Positions 9,762-21,337 of a stretch of DNA of 64,000 bases are shown piece after piece; positions within the stretch are counted from its first letter, which is position 1; each line of letters begins with the position of its first letter. The notes under the pieces are model-generated. The model ran no database searches. It saw only the letters and a program-made list of their open reading frames with translations, and was not told the origin of the DNA. The DNA is from Lineus longissimus. Taxonomy: Eukaryota; Nemertea; Pilidiophora; Heteronemertea; Lineidae. The stretch lies in assembly GCF_910592395.1 (NCBI RefSeq), contig NC_088325.1:618001-682000 (forward strand). Direction: 5' to 3'. The position numbers and the translations under genes were made by a program.

Positions 9762-9900
9762 GCAGGTCTGCCCCATACACGGTCTATTTAAGCGTCTTCA
9801 AACAAAGCCCGCTCACACCTTCGCCTAAATTCCTACTGTTCTTGTGTTTAATCAAAGGGTAATCAGGATAAATCTCGATAACATCAACCCCCACTGAAGA
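9762..9900 (+). repeat. dispersed repeat, copy A (CAAAGCCCGCTCGCACC family)
   Basis: Carries in order GCCCCATACACGGTCT, TCTTCAAACAAAGCCCGCTC, CCTAAATTCC, AATCAAAGGGTAATCAGG and GATAACATCAACCCCCAC. The same order of blocks recurs at 13397, 15888, 22856, 40437, 48014 and 48948. It has no coding capacity; probably an old short interspersed or MITE family. Confidence 0.75.
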
Positions 9901-12490
9901 TCGAGGTACCTGGCCTGTTTTTGATTCCGCGCTATGTATATTTCTTGTACAAACGTCTTGACCAAGACAGGAGAGACCAGTATCGGCGATGCTGTGTAAC
10001 TTAATCCAACCTACCTGGTTCCTGGTCTCCCTTCAATCTTGATATTATGTAAATCTGTTACCGTACTCTTCCATATTGATTAGACATGTGCCATTGCACT
10101 CCCAGCATCACCGATCCCAACGGAGACGTTAATGCACAACACACTTTCGCTTAGTGCTCCTTATGTCCCGCTTCACCGCTTAGGTGTCATAAAATCCGAT
10201 ATTCTAACTTCCCTACTATTCAAGTGATTTCTCTGACTTTTATCGCACAGTTTATGGTTTGAAACGATGCCAAAATCCTTCTAAAAATCAAACATTGCGT
10301 GCGAGTGGTTCAACCTTACGAGTGTGCTACGCTTATGAATTTGATCCTTCCTAAGCGGAGACGTCTCCATTAAGGACACTCTCTCTATTTAGGACCCTTC
10401 GAAGGGATTGAAATATGGTAACAATTAAAATACTTGTAACAATATGGTGATAATTACAACCCAATATGCATTACAGTCTATGTATTTGGCTAAAGTTCCT
10501 CGCTGTTTTCGGCGGTCCTGGCCTTTCCTAAAGCCGGAGAAAAAACGGTATTTCTTCGAAAAGGAATATTGGGTCGAACTCGCCACTAAAACTTAACATA
10601 TTGGTTGATGTCCTTGATCTCAATGGGTGAAAATCATTATGTAGGCCTACTTGTTGCACATGTGTTCTTTATGCATATCACCATCAGCCACGCGTATTTG
10701 AGCCTATTATTCAACATCAATACCAAGAACATTGTATAAGCTCTTCACAATAAATCGGAAGGTAACCTTACACCCCCAATTGCAAATTCATTGATTCCAT
10801 CTCCCTGTCACTTTGCTTTGAACAAAGAATCGATATTAGGGATAAGCTTGGGCGCGATTTGAAAAAGATGAATGAATATAATATGAAAAAATTATTTCAA
10901 AGAGGTTAAAAGCAGGAACATTTAGAAGTAACATATGTAACGCAAACTTTCCATTTTTTTTGCTTTTCAATTCTTTTGAACTTTACTCCATGATCGGATT
11001 CAACCAACGGAATCGGTTCTATTCAGTTTTATCTAATACAATCAATTTTAAAAATAGATTGCCAAGAAAATTTGATGGGTATGTGTAATCCTAGAAGCGG
11101 GTTTGGACTTGGCCTCATCACACAGTACACAGGCATGCACAGGCATGCACAGGCATACACAGGCATACACAGGCATGCATGCATTGTCCAAGGATGCACT
11201 GAAGAGACTTGTTTGTTCAAATATTATATTGATTCGACATTGATTGGTGGATCAATCTGTTGGTTGTATCATAATCGAACAAATATATATCCCTCTGAAG
11301 TGGATCGGCCTGCCTTCAGCTGGTTCGAAGGTTCTTTCACCGACCTCAGGCCACACTTTTTTAATAAGTTGGATTACGAAACTTCAGATCCAAAACCTAT
11401 GTGGGTTGGACGGGAATTTAAAAAAAAAATTTTTTTCTTCAATCTCAAAACCTACGTGGGGCGAGAATAAAAAAAATTCAATCAGACTGAAAATCTATGT
11501 GGGGCAGGGGAAATAAAATAAAAACATGCTTGTTTTTTATCAATTCTAGTCTCAGATCATACAAGGGGACCCCAAAACAATTTCAAAATGGTTGAAATTG
11601 GTCCTCAGGAAAACGATACTTTTTCGTTCCTCTCTATTTTATGGTGGGGAGAAAAAAGTGTGTCAAAAACGGTCGTCGGGACTTTTATTCTTTGATAATC
11701 ATCAGTCCTTAGGTCACTGGTTACATCGTTAGGAAGTTTCAGTAGAGGTGTATTACGCGCTCGTAGAACGTTTCCGTATCGATTTTACGTATGGTCGCGT
11801 CACATATTGCCTTACATCATACATCTACCAGTATTCGGGTAGACCGTTGAATAAATATAAATCGCTTTAAGAATGTTGTACATTAAAAAGGGCTATATAC
11901 AATGTACTTTTAAGAACTTACATGTCGTTATTTTGATTTTGTTAGACATGATTACTTAGGTGAGTGTGAGGACTGATGGTCCAATCAGCTGGTTCCAATT
12001 AGGCCAACGGATGATCATCCACAGATTGATCGGATACCGTCCATCAATATATATTTCAAAAACTTTCCACGAAAGATTTATTGTCGCTCATTTTAGTTCA
12101 GAACACAGATGGCTCTGAATATCATGACGTCACTGGCAAATTTAAAAATCTATTTCTTTTCGAAAACACCACACACTCAACATAGAAATTCAATTTCATC
12201 TCTTTCTATATTTTACAACCAACACAATGGTGCCTAACCATAACCACTGCGGCGAAAACGAGGCACAATGGACGCATATAGTGTATCATCAACTATTAAC
12301 TGTGGTACATGTATATTGCAGTTGTGTCAGGGTAATCTATTGGGTAACAATATGCTCATCTAGTCCTATTGTACAGGAAGCGGCAGGTACAATTGCACAG
12401 CCCTTAAAAATGTACGCTTGATGGATATTTGCATTGCGGGAGAAAGTCACTTTCTGAAATGATTAAGGAAAACCAACCCTATACATGTAC
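9901..12490. other. intergenic; small tandem repeats only
   Basis: A 10-bp repeat (ACAGGCATGC and ACAGGCATAC, five to six units) lies at 11128-11182. A loose three-copy repeat of about 60 bp built on AAAACCTACGTGGGGCG with poly-A/T lies at about 11390-11515. A stretch at about 9955-10035 resembles the right half of the element at 14588-14803. No gene was recognised. Confidence 0.6.
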
Positions 12491-12604
12491 CTTTAATGGT
12501 GTCGTCATTGCGTCGATTCCATCCCGTCATCGTCAAGGCATCCTGCCCACCATTCATGTCGATGCTGTACTTCCCTCTTCCCCCTACTGATGACCGCCCG
12601 GGGG
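12491..12604 (-). CDS. candidate exon, possibly continuing the PPSY gene
   Basis: An open, codon-like stretch reads PGRSSVGGRGKYSIDMNGG, then ALTMTGWNRRNDDTIK, and ends at a splice donor (AAAG|GTACAT, GT at 12490-12489). If the acceptor is the GGAG at 12608-12605, the exon is 114 nt and phase 1 at both ends, like the three exons at 15.3, 17.1 and 21.3 kb on the same strand. The polypyrimidine tract before that AG is weak. The alternative is that it is a first exon starting at the ATG at 12635-12633, reading MGLFTIGEHGAPG. The function is unknown and no domain was recognised. Confidence 0.4.
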
Positions 12605-13396
12605 CTCCATGCTCACCAATAGTAAACAACCCCATTAATCCTCAACGCATTCAAAATTCAGAGAGCGTCTCATAACATCGTACGCCAGAATCGAAATCCG
12701 TATAATGCGATCAAAACAGGTTTTAGGATTCCAGTAAATGTTTCATGAGCTTTCTGTCTGATGTTACAGTCGAGCCAGGCAGTGACCAGTTATGCGTTCA
12801 AAACTCGTCTGGTCTAAACTAAACCACTCAAATCTTTCCACTTTCCGTTTCGATCGATTCCTCATGGTGTTTCTAATATGCATATGTCATGCTCGAAACT
12901 AAACAGTCACCTGACAACCAGTTGGTGTTCTCAAAAGGACGTTTATCAATGCTCTGAAGAAAATAAAACTGTTGAGTGGCTGGTAATTATGTTTATATGA
13001 ATCTGACACTACAACTCCCGACTTTCAACGGCATGGTATTGTTTTTAAAAGTACTTTCCCGGCAACCAAGTACTAATAAGGCCTATCAAAATTGCAAATG
13101 CCACTCATCATATCGATCAGTTAGCATTTAATGCGTATTGTTGCATACAATGCATTAGATTACGCAACTGTCGATATCGTAGAGTGTGCTCATCATTTTG
13201 ACATGAGTAACGTTACATGCGTCCGTCTGACGTCAAACATTCAGAAACAATTGTTTTGGACGCACTTTAAAAACAACATGACACCCTTTTAAATTTGTTT
13301 ATCGGCGGATTTTAATTGCTTGTTACACCATCATTCAATAAGGGGTCAGTACGTTCATTTATCATTGCTGATTTAGGCCACTCCATCATGAAAGCT

Positions 13397-13995
13397 GAAT
13401 CGTGGGGTCGACGCTGTCAAGATTTGACTTGATAACTTTTTGATAAAGCCCGTAGCACACTAGCCGCCAACTTCGGCGTTCACAAGCGTTTTTTGCCGCA
13501 AGAGTCCTGAACGCCTGAAAAATCCCTAGTCTGCTACGAACGGCGTCGGCGAACGCGACTTGCCGCCACTTGCCGCAACTAAACGCCAAATATCTAACAT
13601 GTTTGATTTTTTACGCGTGTCGCCGCATTTGAACGCAAGAAGAAGTCAGGTGTGCTACGGATGGCCGCCTGACTTGGCGTCGGCGACGAGGCTATGGCCA
13701 ATCAGTATGCGTCTTGATGTCACATGATTTCAAAATGGCAGCCTAAAGTGGCGGAAAAGACGCTACTGGACCGATTCTGGGCAGGTGTGCTCTGACCGGG
13801 ATCCACTGGCCGCCAACTTCGGCGTCGAGAGGCGTCAGCTGAACGCTTCTTGTCGCCAAAGTTGGCGGCTAGTGTGCTGCGGGCTTAAGACAGTTACAAG
13901 AATGGGAATTTAGGCGGCCGAGGTGCGCACGGACTTTGAATTGTCTAAAGACAATAGACCGTGTATTGGGCTAGGCCTGAACTCATCTGCCGGTG
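13397..13995 (-). repeat. dispersed repeat, copy B, split by a transposon
   Basis: Minus-strand copy of the CAAAGCCCGCTCGCACC family, beginning (on plus) GTGGGGTCGACGCTGTCAAG and ending GACCGTGTATTGGGCTAGGC. A 439-bp element (13447-13885) is inserted in it with a TAA duplication; removing the insert restores the block order of the other copies. Confidence 0.75.
13447..13885. mobile_element. non-autonomous DNA transposon with TAA target duplication
   Basis: Terminal inverted repeats of about 26 bp: AGCCCGTAGCACACTAGCCG at the left and CGGCTAGTGTGCTGCGGGCT at the right, both continuing into CCAACTT / AAGTTGG. They are flanked by TAA at 13444-13446 and 13886-13888. The inside repeats GAACGC and CGGCGTCGGCG-type phrases and has no transposase. 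A 3-bp TWA duplication is typical of PIF/Harbinger-type elements, so that class is likely. It is inserted in an older dispersed repeat. Confidence 0.85.
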
Positions 13996-14587
13996 ATGTG
14001 AGAGACGGCATAACATAATGGTGATAATAACATATCATGACGGCACACCCAGTCTGGACAAAGCCTTTACCACTTCAAGCACCGGACGGACTCACATGTT
14101 AGCTGCTAAATTCGGTTGAAGAACAGGTTTCATGGCATGTATGTCGAACTGATTTCCTGCTGTGAGTCAATGTTGCTTTCCCCGGAATAGAGTTAAGCAT
14201 CGTTCCCACGATCGGTTGAAGCAATGGATATTTCAATGTCAGATTCGACGAACGTAGGTGTCTATTTCAGTGAGCATGCACAATGTTAAGTGAATACGCT
14301 GCTGATATTAGGTATACGTAAGTGCTCTTGTCAGTTCGTATCTTTTCAAGTGGTTTCGTTGAGCAAAATGATTCACATATATTCAGGGTGACCCAAAGAA
14401 ATGCCGCAGTAACATCATTCGTTATGTGCGGTACTTGTCATGCTTGTAGCGCGATAGAAAATTCAATGCGGCAAGACTATCAGTTTGTCAGGAAAAAATC
14501 AATGTTTGATTTAAGATAATATACATGTATTATGAGAGGCATTAATTCATAAAACAAAATTCATCAAAGAGTATAAGATTGTTGTTT

Positions 14588-14803
14588 AAAAGGGGGCTAT
14601 AGGTAGGAGCCAAGGGGTAACATTGCTAGTCTCTAGATGGCCACTACGCACAGTTAGGAGCCTTCGCAGTGTTTGATTCAGCGAGCTTTCATCATGATAC
14701 AAGTGTGACTAGTTTTGATGTCCTATGAGATAGCAGAGACCCCTATCGGCGACTTTAGACTTAATCTGACCTACCTTGCTCCTGCCTATAGTCTCCCTTT
14801 AAA
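14588..14803. mobile_element. MITE with AAAGGGGGCTATAGG ends
   Basis: The left end AAAAGGGGGCTATAGGTAGG and right end CCTGCCTATAGTCTCCCTTT are inverted copies over about 30 bp (continuing AGCCAAGG / CCTTGCT). The inner block TATCGGCGA..TAATC.GACCTACC is shared with about 9985-10020. Non-coding. Confidence 0.7.
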
Positions 14804-15323
14804 AAATATTCAGCGCAAAATAAGCTGATGACGCATAATATCTTATGTTATTACTGAAAAATGGTCAGAAAAAAGTGGAAGGGCTGGAACAAAAAAAGTG
14901 CTCATTGAAATAACAGTATGTGCTTATTATGATAAGTTTAAAGGGACATACATCATTTTGAAGAAGAAATGCTGCGATCCGTAATCGATTTCGAATTTCA
15001 CACACCATGTACGTTATGATTTTTTGCTCAATACGAAAAATTAGCTATCAAATATCAAAAAGGTAATCCCGTTAAATTACAGAGTGGTCAACAAAAAAGT
15101 GTAATTTGCCATTATTTCTACGAATACTGTAATTCCGACTTTAAAAAATGCTCTTTCAGCCAAAAGGTGTAAAACTTCCCAACAACCCCTGGCAGAAAAA
15201 TCCCGGCAAAATTAAAATATTTCAGTGTAATTTATGCCAACTTCTATTTGCATCCTTTTTTTGGACCACCCTGTACAAGTAAAAAGAACAAGAGAAATCA
15301 ACCTCCTCGTAGGCCAAGCCTAC

Positions 15324-15431
15324 CTGCCATGTTCTCGTTGCCGGTGCTCGAGCGCTTTCTTATCTCGAGCTCTCGGATGAACTTCTGCGAGAGATATGAC
15401 TGGCGCCGTCCCATCCACGGGGCAGTTCCCC
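15324..15431 (-). CDS. unknown gene with PPSY motif, downstream exon
   Basis: This 108-nt exon has the acceptor TTTTCTGACACCAG (AG at 15433-15432) and donor GTAGGC (15323-15318), and is phase 1 at both ends. It encodes TAPWMGRRQSYLSQKFIREL, then EIRKRSSTGNENMA, strongly basic and Ser-rich with no stops. It follows the exon at 17109-17252 in phase (the split Gly codon is G+GG). The sequence suggests a cytosolic region with an amphipathic segment and possible kinase sites (RRQS, KRSS). No family was recognised. Splice motifs on both sides plus matching phase make it a good exon even without homology. Confidence 0.7.
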
Positions 15432-15887
15432 CTGGTGTCAGAAAATACAATTAGATCATGAGAAATCCTCGAATTACTTTAGGTATACCTGTGAATATTC
15501 GCGGGAAACTTCTGAAAAAATGACTTTTCAGGATTTATTTTTGGCGCATTATGAAATAAACTTTTTTCAGATGTCATGTATTAAATCTCCCATAAAGCCA
15601 GAATAACTGTTTTTTATTCACATTAATCACTAATTCCACATAGCACTTTTCTTATTTCTTGATTATACTTTTATTTCGTTTTTAATTTCGCGTTAAAGGT
15701 TATTTGCGAAATCCCGCAAAATGAAAAAAACACGCCAAAAATTTAGTGTTTACAGTAATTCGGCTTTATCTCCTGATATGATAAGAGAGAAGGCATATGA
15801 TGTAAGGAAATTAAATGTGATAATTTGGTATTACATTACGTTTTTGTTTGCTCTTACCTCGCATTTAAAAGAATTCTGACCCAGCCG

Positions 15888-16030
15888 AAAACACAGTCTA
15901 TTGTCTGCTCGCTCCTAGGCCTAAATTGCCATTGTTCTACTATCTAATGAAAGAGTTCTCAGGGCAGATCTTGACAACATCGACCACCACGAACCAGCTT
16001 CCACGACAGTCGATAGGTCGAAACTGGCTG
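15888..16030 (+). repeat. dispersed repeat, copy C
   Basis: Copy of the CAAAGCCCGCTCGCACC family: ACACAGTCTATTGTCTGCTC, CCTAGGCCTAAATTGCCATT, GATCTTGACAACATCGACCA. The CAAAGCCCG block is partly deleted here. Confidence 0.7.
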
Positions 16031-16587
16031 GGACAAATTAAAGCTGATGTACATGCATAAAAACCCTAACGGCCAAGTTGGAAAACACTAACGCCCGTCC
16101 GCCATGTTTTGAACGACCGGTCAGCCATGTTTCAAAGAGGCTTCAGGGATGATAGAGTACCAACAGGCCGCAGTGGCGCTACCGTATTCACCAACAGAAC
16201 ACTGGAGGTGGAGCACAGATATGAGCATCAGTTCATATATCTTTCTATATAGGTGGCCATTGCGACCTCGCGCGACCATTGTTTGAAATCGAATGCCACC
16301 TCATCAGACAGTTCCTCAATACATGCATGGTTTTAATACTAGCAAAGCGGGAAATTGTTTTGCACCTTTAAAACTCGAAAATAGCTGCGTGCTCCTATAA
16401 TCATCACAGGGTGTCATGTTCATCTCCTGATTATGTATCTTATGAATTCATTTTGCAAATATTGTAAAAGGGCGAATTTTAAAGGCCACTTTGAAACTGA
16501 AAATGGTACAGATGGCACAAAAGACGCCATTCTGTCAAGCTTGCACGTGAAAAGGAAATACTGAATAGGTTGTCGATTTGCAACAAT

Positions 16588-16660
16588 GGCTTCGTGGCAT
16601 AGTGGATAAGACTGCAAGGATCATGTGGGGAGGGCTCCGAGTTCGAAGCCCCTCGGGAGA
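16588..16660 (+). mobile_element. tRNA-like SINE head or tRNA pseudogene
   Basis: Contains a Pol III A box (TGGCATAGTGG) and B box (AGTTCGAAGCC) at tRNA-like spacing, starting GGCTTCGTGGCATAGTGGAT. The acceptor stem does not close and there is no clean anticodon arm, so it is not a working tRNA gene. It is most likely the head of a tRNA-derived SINE whose 3' body (CTGTGACCCGTCTCG onward) is not recognised. Confidence 0.55.
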
Positions 16661-16906
16661 TATTTTTCATTTTTTCCTTCCACAGAGAGTCTCTGTGACC
16701 CGTCTCGTTGTTTGTACAGTCAAGTGTGACCAGTCACTGGGTGTCTATCATGTTTCAAGTGCAGTTGGTCGTTTGGTGATCAGGCGTTTGTGTTTACTAA
16801 CTTGGCCGTGTTTTTATGCATGCGTGTCAGCTTTAGTCGTAATGTACCAAATGCCCACTGGTGGCAGAAAATAGTTCCCCGAGGGGAATCTGACGTGTGT
16901 TTTTTA

Positions 16907-17064
16907 CAGTAGAGCCTCACTTTGCGGACACCTCTCTATTAAGGACACTTAGTTGTCGTCCCAAAGTGGTTAGTTCCATTAAATTTGACCTCTCTAATCA
17001 CGACACCTCTCTCATAGGGACAGCACTTGTAAGTCCCGCGGGTGTTCTTAATTGAGATCTACTA
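16907..17064. mobile_element. pogo/Tc1-like MITE (CAGTAGA.CCTC ends)
   Basis: The left end CAGTAGAGCCTCACTTTGCG, GACACCTCTCTATTAAGGAC and the inverted right end (TTCTTAATTGAGATCTACT) are typical of a widespread animal MITE family with TA-type insertion. A truncated relative is at 33447-33600 (CAGTAGAACCTCC, GGACACATCTC). Confidence 0.7.
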
Positions 17065-17108
17065 TAATTGTATATAGAAAAGGCGGTACTAGATGAAAAC
17101 TTACTTAC

Positions 17109-17252
17109 CCCGTGGGTTTTCTACACTAAGGTGAGGCAGACTGGTGTAGCTGGGTGGAAGGTCATATGGCCCATCATTGCTTTCCTCGTTTGACTCCTCC
17201 CTGAGGTTGGGGCAGGAGAAGGTCCCCTGGTGAAGCCGAGTCGCCATTCCCC
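17109..17252 (-). CDS. unknown gene, exon with PPSY motif
   Basis: This 144-nt exon has the acceptor GGTGTCCTTTGCAG (AG at 17254-17253) and donor GTAAGT (17108-17103), phase 1 at both ends. It encodes MATRLHQGTFSCPNLREES, then DGPYDLPPSYTSLPHLSVE. PPSY is a PY motif of the kind bound by WW domains of NEDD4-family ubiquitin ligases, and the neighbouring YTSL resembles a tyrosine sorting signal. Together they suggest the cytosolic tail of a membrane protein, though this is inference. It joins in phase to exons at 21338-21778 (upstream) and 15324-15431 (downstream). Its 5' end and acceptor are part of a threefold tandem repeat (17222-17399). The open frame seen in another phase here is a shadow. 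Confidence 0.72.
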
Positions 17253-17399
17253 CTGCAAAGGACACCAGAGCATATTAAAAGTACGTCCCCAGGTGGAGCC
17301 AGGTTGCCATTCCACCGGCAAAGGACACCATATTAGAGGTACGTCCCCAGGTGGAGCGAGGTTGTCATTCTCCCTGCAAAGGACACCAAAGCATATAAG
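17222..17399 (-). repeat. threefold tandem copy of an exon start and its acceptor
   Basis: Three units begin at 17222, 17285 and 17343 (63 and 58 bp apart). Each includes, on the minus strand, GGTGTCCTTTG.CAG-type acceptor sequence followed by GAATGGC.AC and CTCCACC.GGGGAC. The unit at 17222 is the working exon start. The middle copy has TTTGCCG instead of TTTGCAG, so its acceptor is dead. The outer copy (AG at 17375-17374) is intact, but its frame meets TAA after 13 codons. Confidence 0.8.
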
Positions 17400-17831
17400 T
17401 CGGCATTCCCCTTGATGACGTAATTTTCCAGGGCCACAAAAAAGATCATTGACAATGGCTTTACTCGATGACGAAGACCTCCGACCAATATTTTACAATA
17501 CGCTGCTTCATTCATAAACAGGTCCGTGCGAAAGAGAATCGAACCTAAGGGCGGAGTCATTCGATGAATTGAAATTTGCCAACATAACAGATATATTTTT
17601 GGCAGTTACAGAAAAGAGCTGACGTGTTCTAACTCTTCATCAAATCAAGACAATGTTGGCACCATCGTACTTCCGTTAGCCAAACCCAATTCTACGTTCA
17701 GGAAGAATCAAATACTTTAGATGAGTTCTTCTGTTCTGACAAAACGATGCAATGGAAGCTTTGTATGTCATTTTAGGAAAGGGCTTGAAACACGTGAACC
17801 AACACAGATGAACGTATACAACAAAAACAAT

Positions 17832-17890
17832 AGTGAGGTTTCGCAATTGCCCGGTTAGGCCCTTCGACGACGTTTATCTATTGTTTAGAT
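17832..17890 (+). mobile_element. solo end of the AGTGAGGTTTCGCAA MITE
   Basis: AGTGAGGTTTCGCAATTGCC, GGTTAGGCCCTTCGACGACG and TTTATCTATTGT match one arm of the complete 120-bp element at 30651-30770. The opposite arm is missing. Confidence 0.65.
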
Positions 17891-18500
17891 TCACTATTGT
17901 GCGAAAAAATCTACGACAATCATCCATTTTGACAGTTTCGCAGCAAATTTGACAGGTTCGCGGCAAATTTATGCGCGGTACGTGAACCGAGTGCGGTACT
18001 TGAAAAAGCAATGATAGTGAATCGTCTGAAATTAACATTTTAAAACGTTTCCGACGGCCGGTAAAATAACAATGAACTGGGCCAGTCGATGGCAGACAAG
18101 AAGTGTTTCAATTTTTTTAACACCGCTACTTAGTTTTGTCATTTAAGTCATGGTTTTCTTGCAGTTACAACTATCGCCCTCTTCCCTTCGAAGACAGAAG
18201 TGATAACGAAAACAAATGGAACTTCATGATGTATTTTTACCTAAACAATGCTAAAGTTCTCATGATATTCCGGGAACGATGTAAGCAAACAGATTGAAAG
18301 TACATAATGTTATTCCATTCTTGGAATAGTACCAACTTTTTCATTTGTTACCCAGACAGCACTTTGTGATGGTCCCTGGAGGGTTAAAGCGTTGGCGTGG
18401 TCGAGGCACATGAACAAATTAATATCATCCTGCTCTGCCGTGGCATTCCTTTCATAATGCGTACGATGATAACTGTCATAATATGTAAAGTCAAGGACTT

Positions 18501-18725
18501 AGTGAGCCCCCCTTTAGGTCGGGGGAGCTCCCCCGAACCCCCCTACGAGCATATGTTAAGTGCAAGCTCTAACAACTACATCTGTTACAATGGGGGGACA
18601 CCCCCCAAACCCCCCTCCGTCGACATAGGTTTTTACCAGTGCGTTGGGGGGAAGCTCCCCCCAAACCCCCCCGGTGGACAGTCAACTAGCCCTTCTGTGT
18701 CATACTGCTGGAGGGGGGGGGGGGT
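18501..18725. repeat. GC-rich hairpin repeats
   Basis: Three degenerate units about 60-70 bp apart each pair a G run with a C run around a short core: GGGGGAGCTCCCCC, GGGGGGACACCCCCC and GGGGGGAAGCTCCCCCC, each followed by AACCCCCC. The block ends in a G-rich run. The open frame through it (PPSVDIG etc.) is a by-product. Confidence 0.75.
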
Positions 18726-21337
18726 GCGATGGGACCATCCATATAGTTCCTTCCGACACATTTTTGTTTTGGTAATGTAATACATTGTGATTGTCCTTAT
18801 TCACGGGAATCGGGCGTTTCCAGTGATATACGACACTTAAATGGATTGTCCTCATGCAATCACTTTGGAAACGCATTTTAAAATAGATGTCACGTCCTGT
18901 TAATGGGGCACGTCATCATCGCGTACATTTGGGAAAAACTCCCTAACGAGACAGGAGCAGACGGCTGAAAGTAGTTTATTTATTGGCCGCTAGGGTACAG
19001 AATGTACGTCGCTCACCCGAAATTTTCACGCAACTATAGCTAAATAGAGCTAGTTCTAGTTTGTGATTCATTTTGATACTTCAGATTTGGGCAGTAGACC
19101 AATATAACTTAGTCGTCAGTGTGGTTTTAAGCTGGAAAAACGTATTTATTTTTCTTAAAGTGCCTTTTTTGGACGGGTGTGTGCGATTGTTTTGTTTTTA
19201 TGTCACGTGACCTCGACCATGTCGACACAAAATTGAAATAAACCACCCTTTTCTGTCATTATTTAGGACGGATATTTCTCTAATAAAAATATTAATATAA
19301 TTGGCATATTTCTTAGGCATATGATGTAGCGAATTCCCATGAAGATTTAAATTTAATTTAACTTAATTTCAACCAATGGGATAGCAACCACCACCGGAAG
19401 ATCGCGGAGAAATCGGTAAACTCAACGGAGTTAATTCAGAAAAATACCAAAAAAAATTGTTTGTAGGATATACAATTGTTACTCTCTTTATTTCTAATCA
19501 TTCACTATATACTCCCGCACACACGTGTATCTTAAGAGCCCCTCCTAAGAGGGGGGCTTATAAATGTCGGGTAAAATGACCCTAAGTTTAATGTAGTGTG
19601 AGATATAACGGACCTACCGTACGCCCAAGTCATGGTGTGTGATTTTTCTATCCAATAAATCACCTACGAATAAAGCAATTTTCCTAACTACATGTACATT
19701 GACGAAGTATGAGGCATGTCCGATGACCAAGATAAAACGATGTCACTGCTGATCAGATGCAAGTTACAATGGACTGCTAATGAGCACCATAACCGTTTTA
19801 AGAGTGAAGACTAGTTCGATGAAACAGTCGGCACTGCTAAATAATCTAAAATACGAGTCGTTGGAACGAAATAGGCTTGACATGTTCAGAATGCATACGA
19901 ATGCACATCGACGTATACACTATGTACATGTGCAATACATCACACGGTTTCACACTGACTGAAGCTTCACGCTGTACAAAATGTATTGTGACAACAATGC
20001 ATTGAAAAATTAATGACACGTGATGTTTAACTATCGAACAATCTTCACGACAAGTGACCATTAAACTTTCCCATTCTCAAGAGGTGAGACGAGCGCCCTT
20101 ATGGGCCATCATAGCCATATAGAGAGGGGAGGGGAGGGTGCACTCAGTTCAGCCAAAGGCCAAAAGTCTGAGACATTCGGCAACCTTCGCGTGTCCTAAT
20201 TTATGCTCGGAAATGATCGGGACAACTCATTTTATTTTTATTCTAGCCATTTTATTACGCGTTTTTTAGGATTTTTCTACACATCCCTACGCAATTGTGA
20301 TCAGGCACAGGTGAAAAGGTTTTGTTCGGACAAAATACACTCTCCCGGTCTTTGGCAATGGGCCTCTTTTTATACACACCTACTGAAATTCCCCTAGTGC
20401 CTCTGCCACAGTTTTATCATCTACATCCTACATTATAGTATATAGTGCTATCCCAAACCCAAACCCTAACCTGCTCACCCTAACTCCCCGGGGGAGCCGG
20501 GGCTGGAGAGAGGGGTTGGTGTGTGTGCGTGTGTGGAGGGGGGGGGGGGGGGTGTATCGAGGAAGCAACCTCATATCTGTGTAATCACGCGCGCGTATGA
20601 ATACAGTGTAATCCGCCGCGCGTATGAATACATAGCTATCGCAGTTACGCCACTATTTTATGCAACAAATGAATTTAAGAGCTGAAAGCCAAAAACGCTG
20701 AAGTTTTGATGTGATGTCCATTAAAAATTCAGTAAGCCACATCTGAGATAATTCCGATTTCTTTTATTTTCTTTGATTAATGTCGTTATCAACATTGTTT
20801 CGCCCTAATGGGTTTCGGGGAAAGTATTTTGCCACTAAATTGGCAATTTCGCCAATGAATGGCCAACTGCTCCATGCAGGAAGATTATGTTGCAAGGCTT
20901 TTTTAGTGGGAAACAGAACAACCTAGTCTACAGTATATCTTTTTATAAAAGACGATGAGCAATGCCTTGATAGATCATGAAACAAGAACAGTTTCACCGC
21001 CGAAACAAGACCACCATTGAATATTCATAGGTTAGAGGTTCAAGACCTATCAATTAGACGCGAGTATGCTTATAACTGTCAAGTGCATATTTGAAGAAGG
21101 TAATATTTGATGAAAAAATTTATTATGAATTTTGCTAATTTGACAATAGGGGCGTGTTTTGAGATTTTTCTGCCTGTTGGCTGAAAAGAGTGGAAATATC
21201 AACGTCTGTCCAATTTGTCGATTGTCCAAAAAAATTCCGTGGTCAACCACCAGTTTACTTTTCACCATTTACTTGCCCGACTGTCCGGAATATCATATCA
21301 AAATCTGCTTTCACGGACAAACATATATTTACCGTAC
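18726..21337. other. intron or intergenic, no supported feature
   Basis: Mostly AT-rich sequence inside the inferred PPSY gene. It contains a TG-rich stretch and a long G run at about 20519-20552. No exon with borders was recognised. Confidence 0.45.

Noticed and set aside
16588-16660. Functional tRNA gene
   Set aside because: A and B boxes are present but the acceptor stem does not close and no proper anticodon arm forms; treated as a SINE head.
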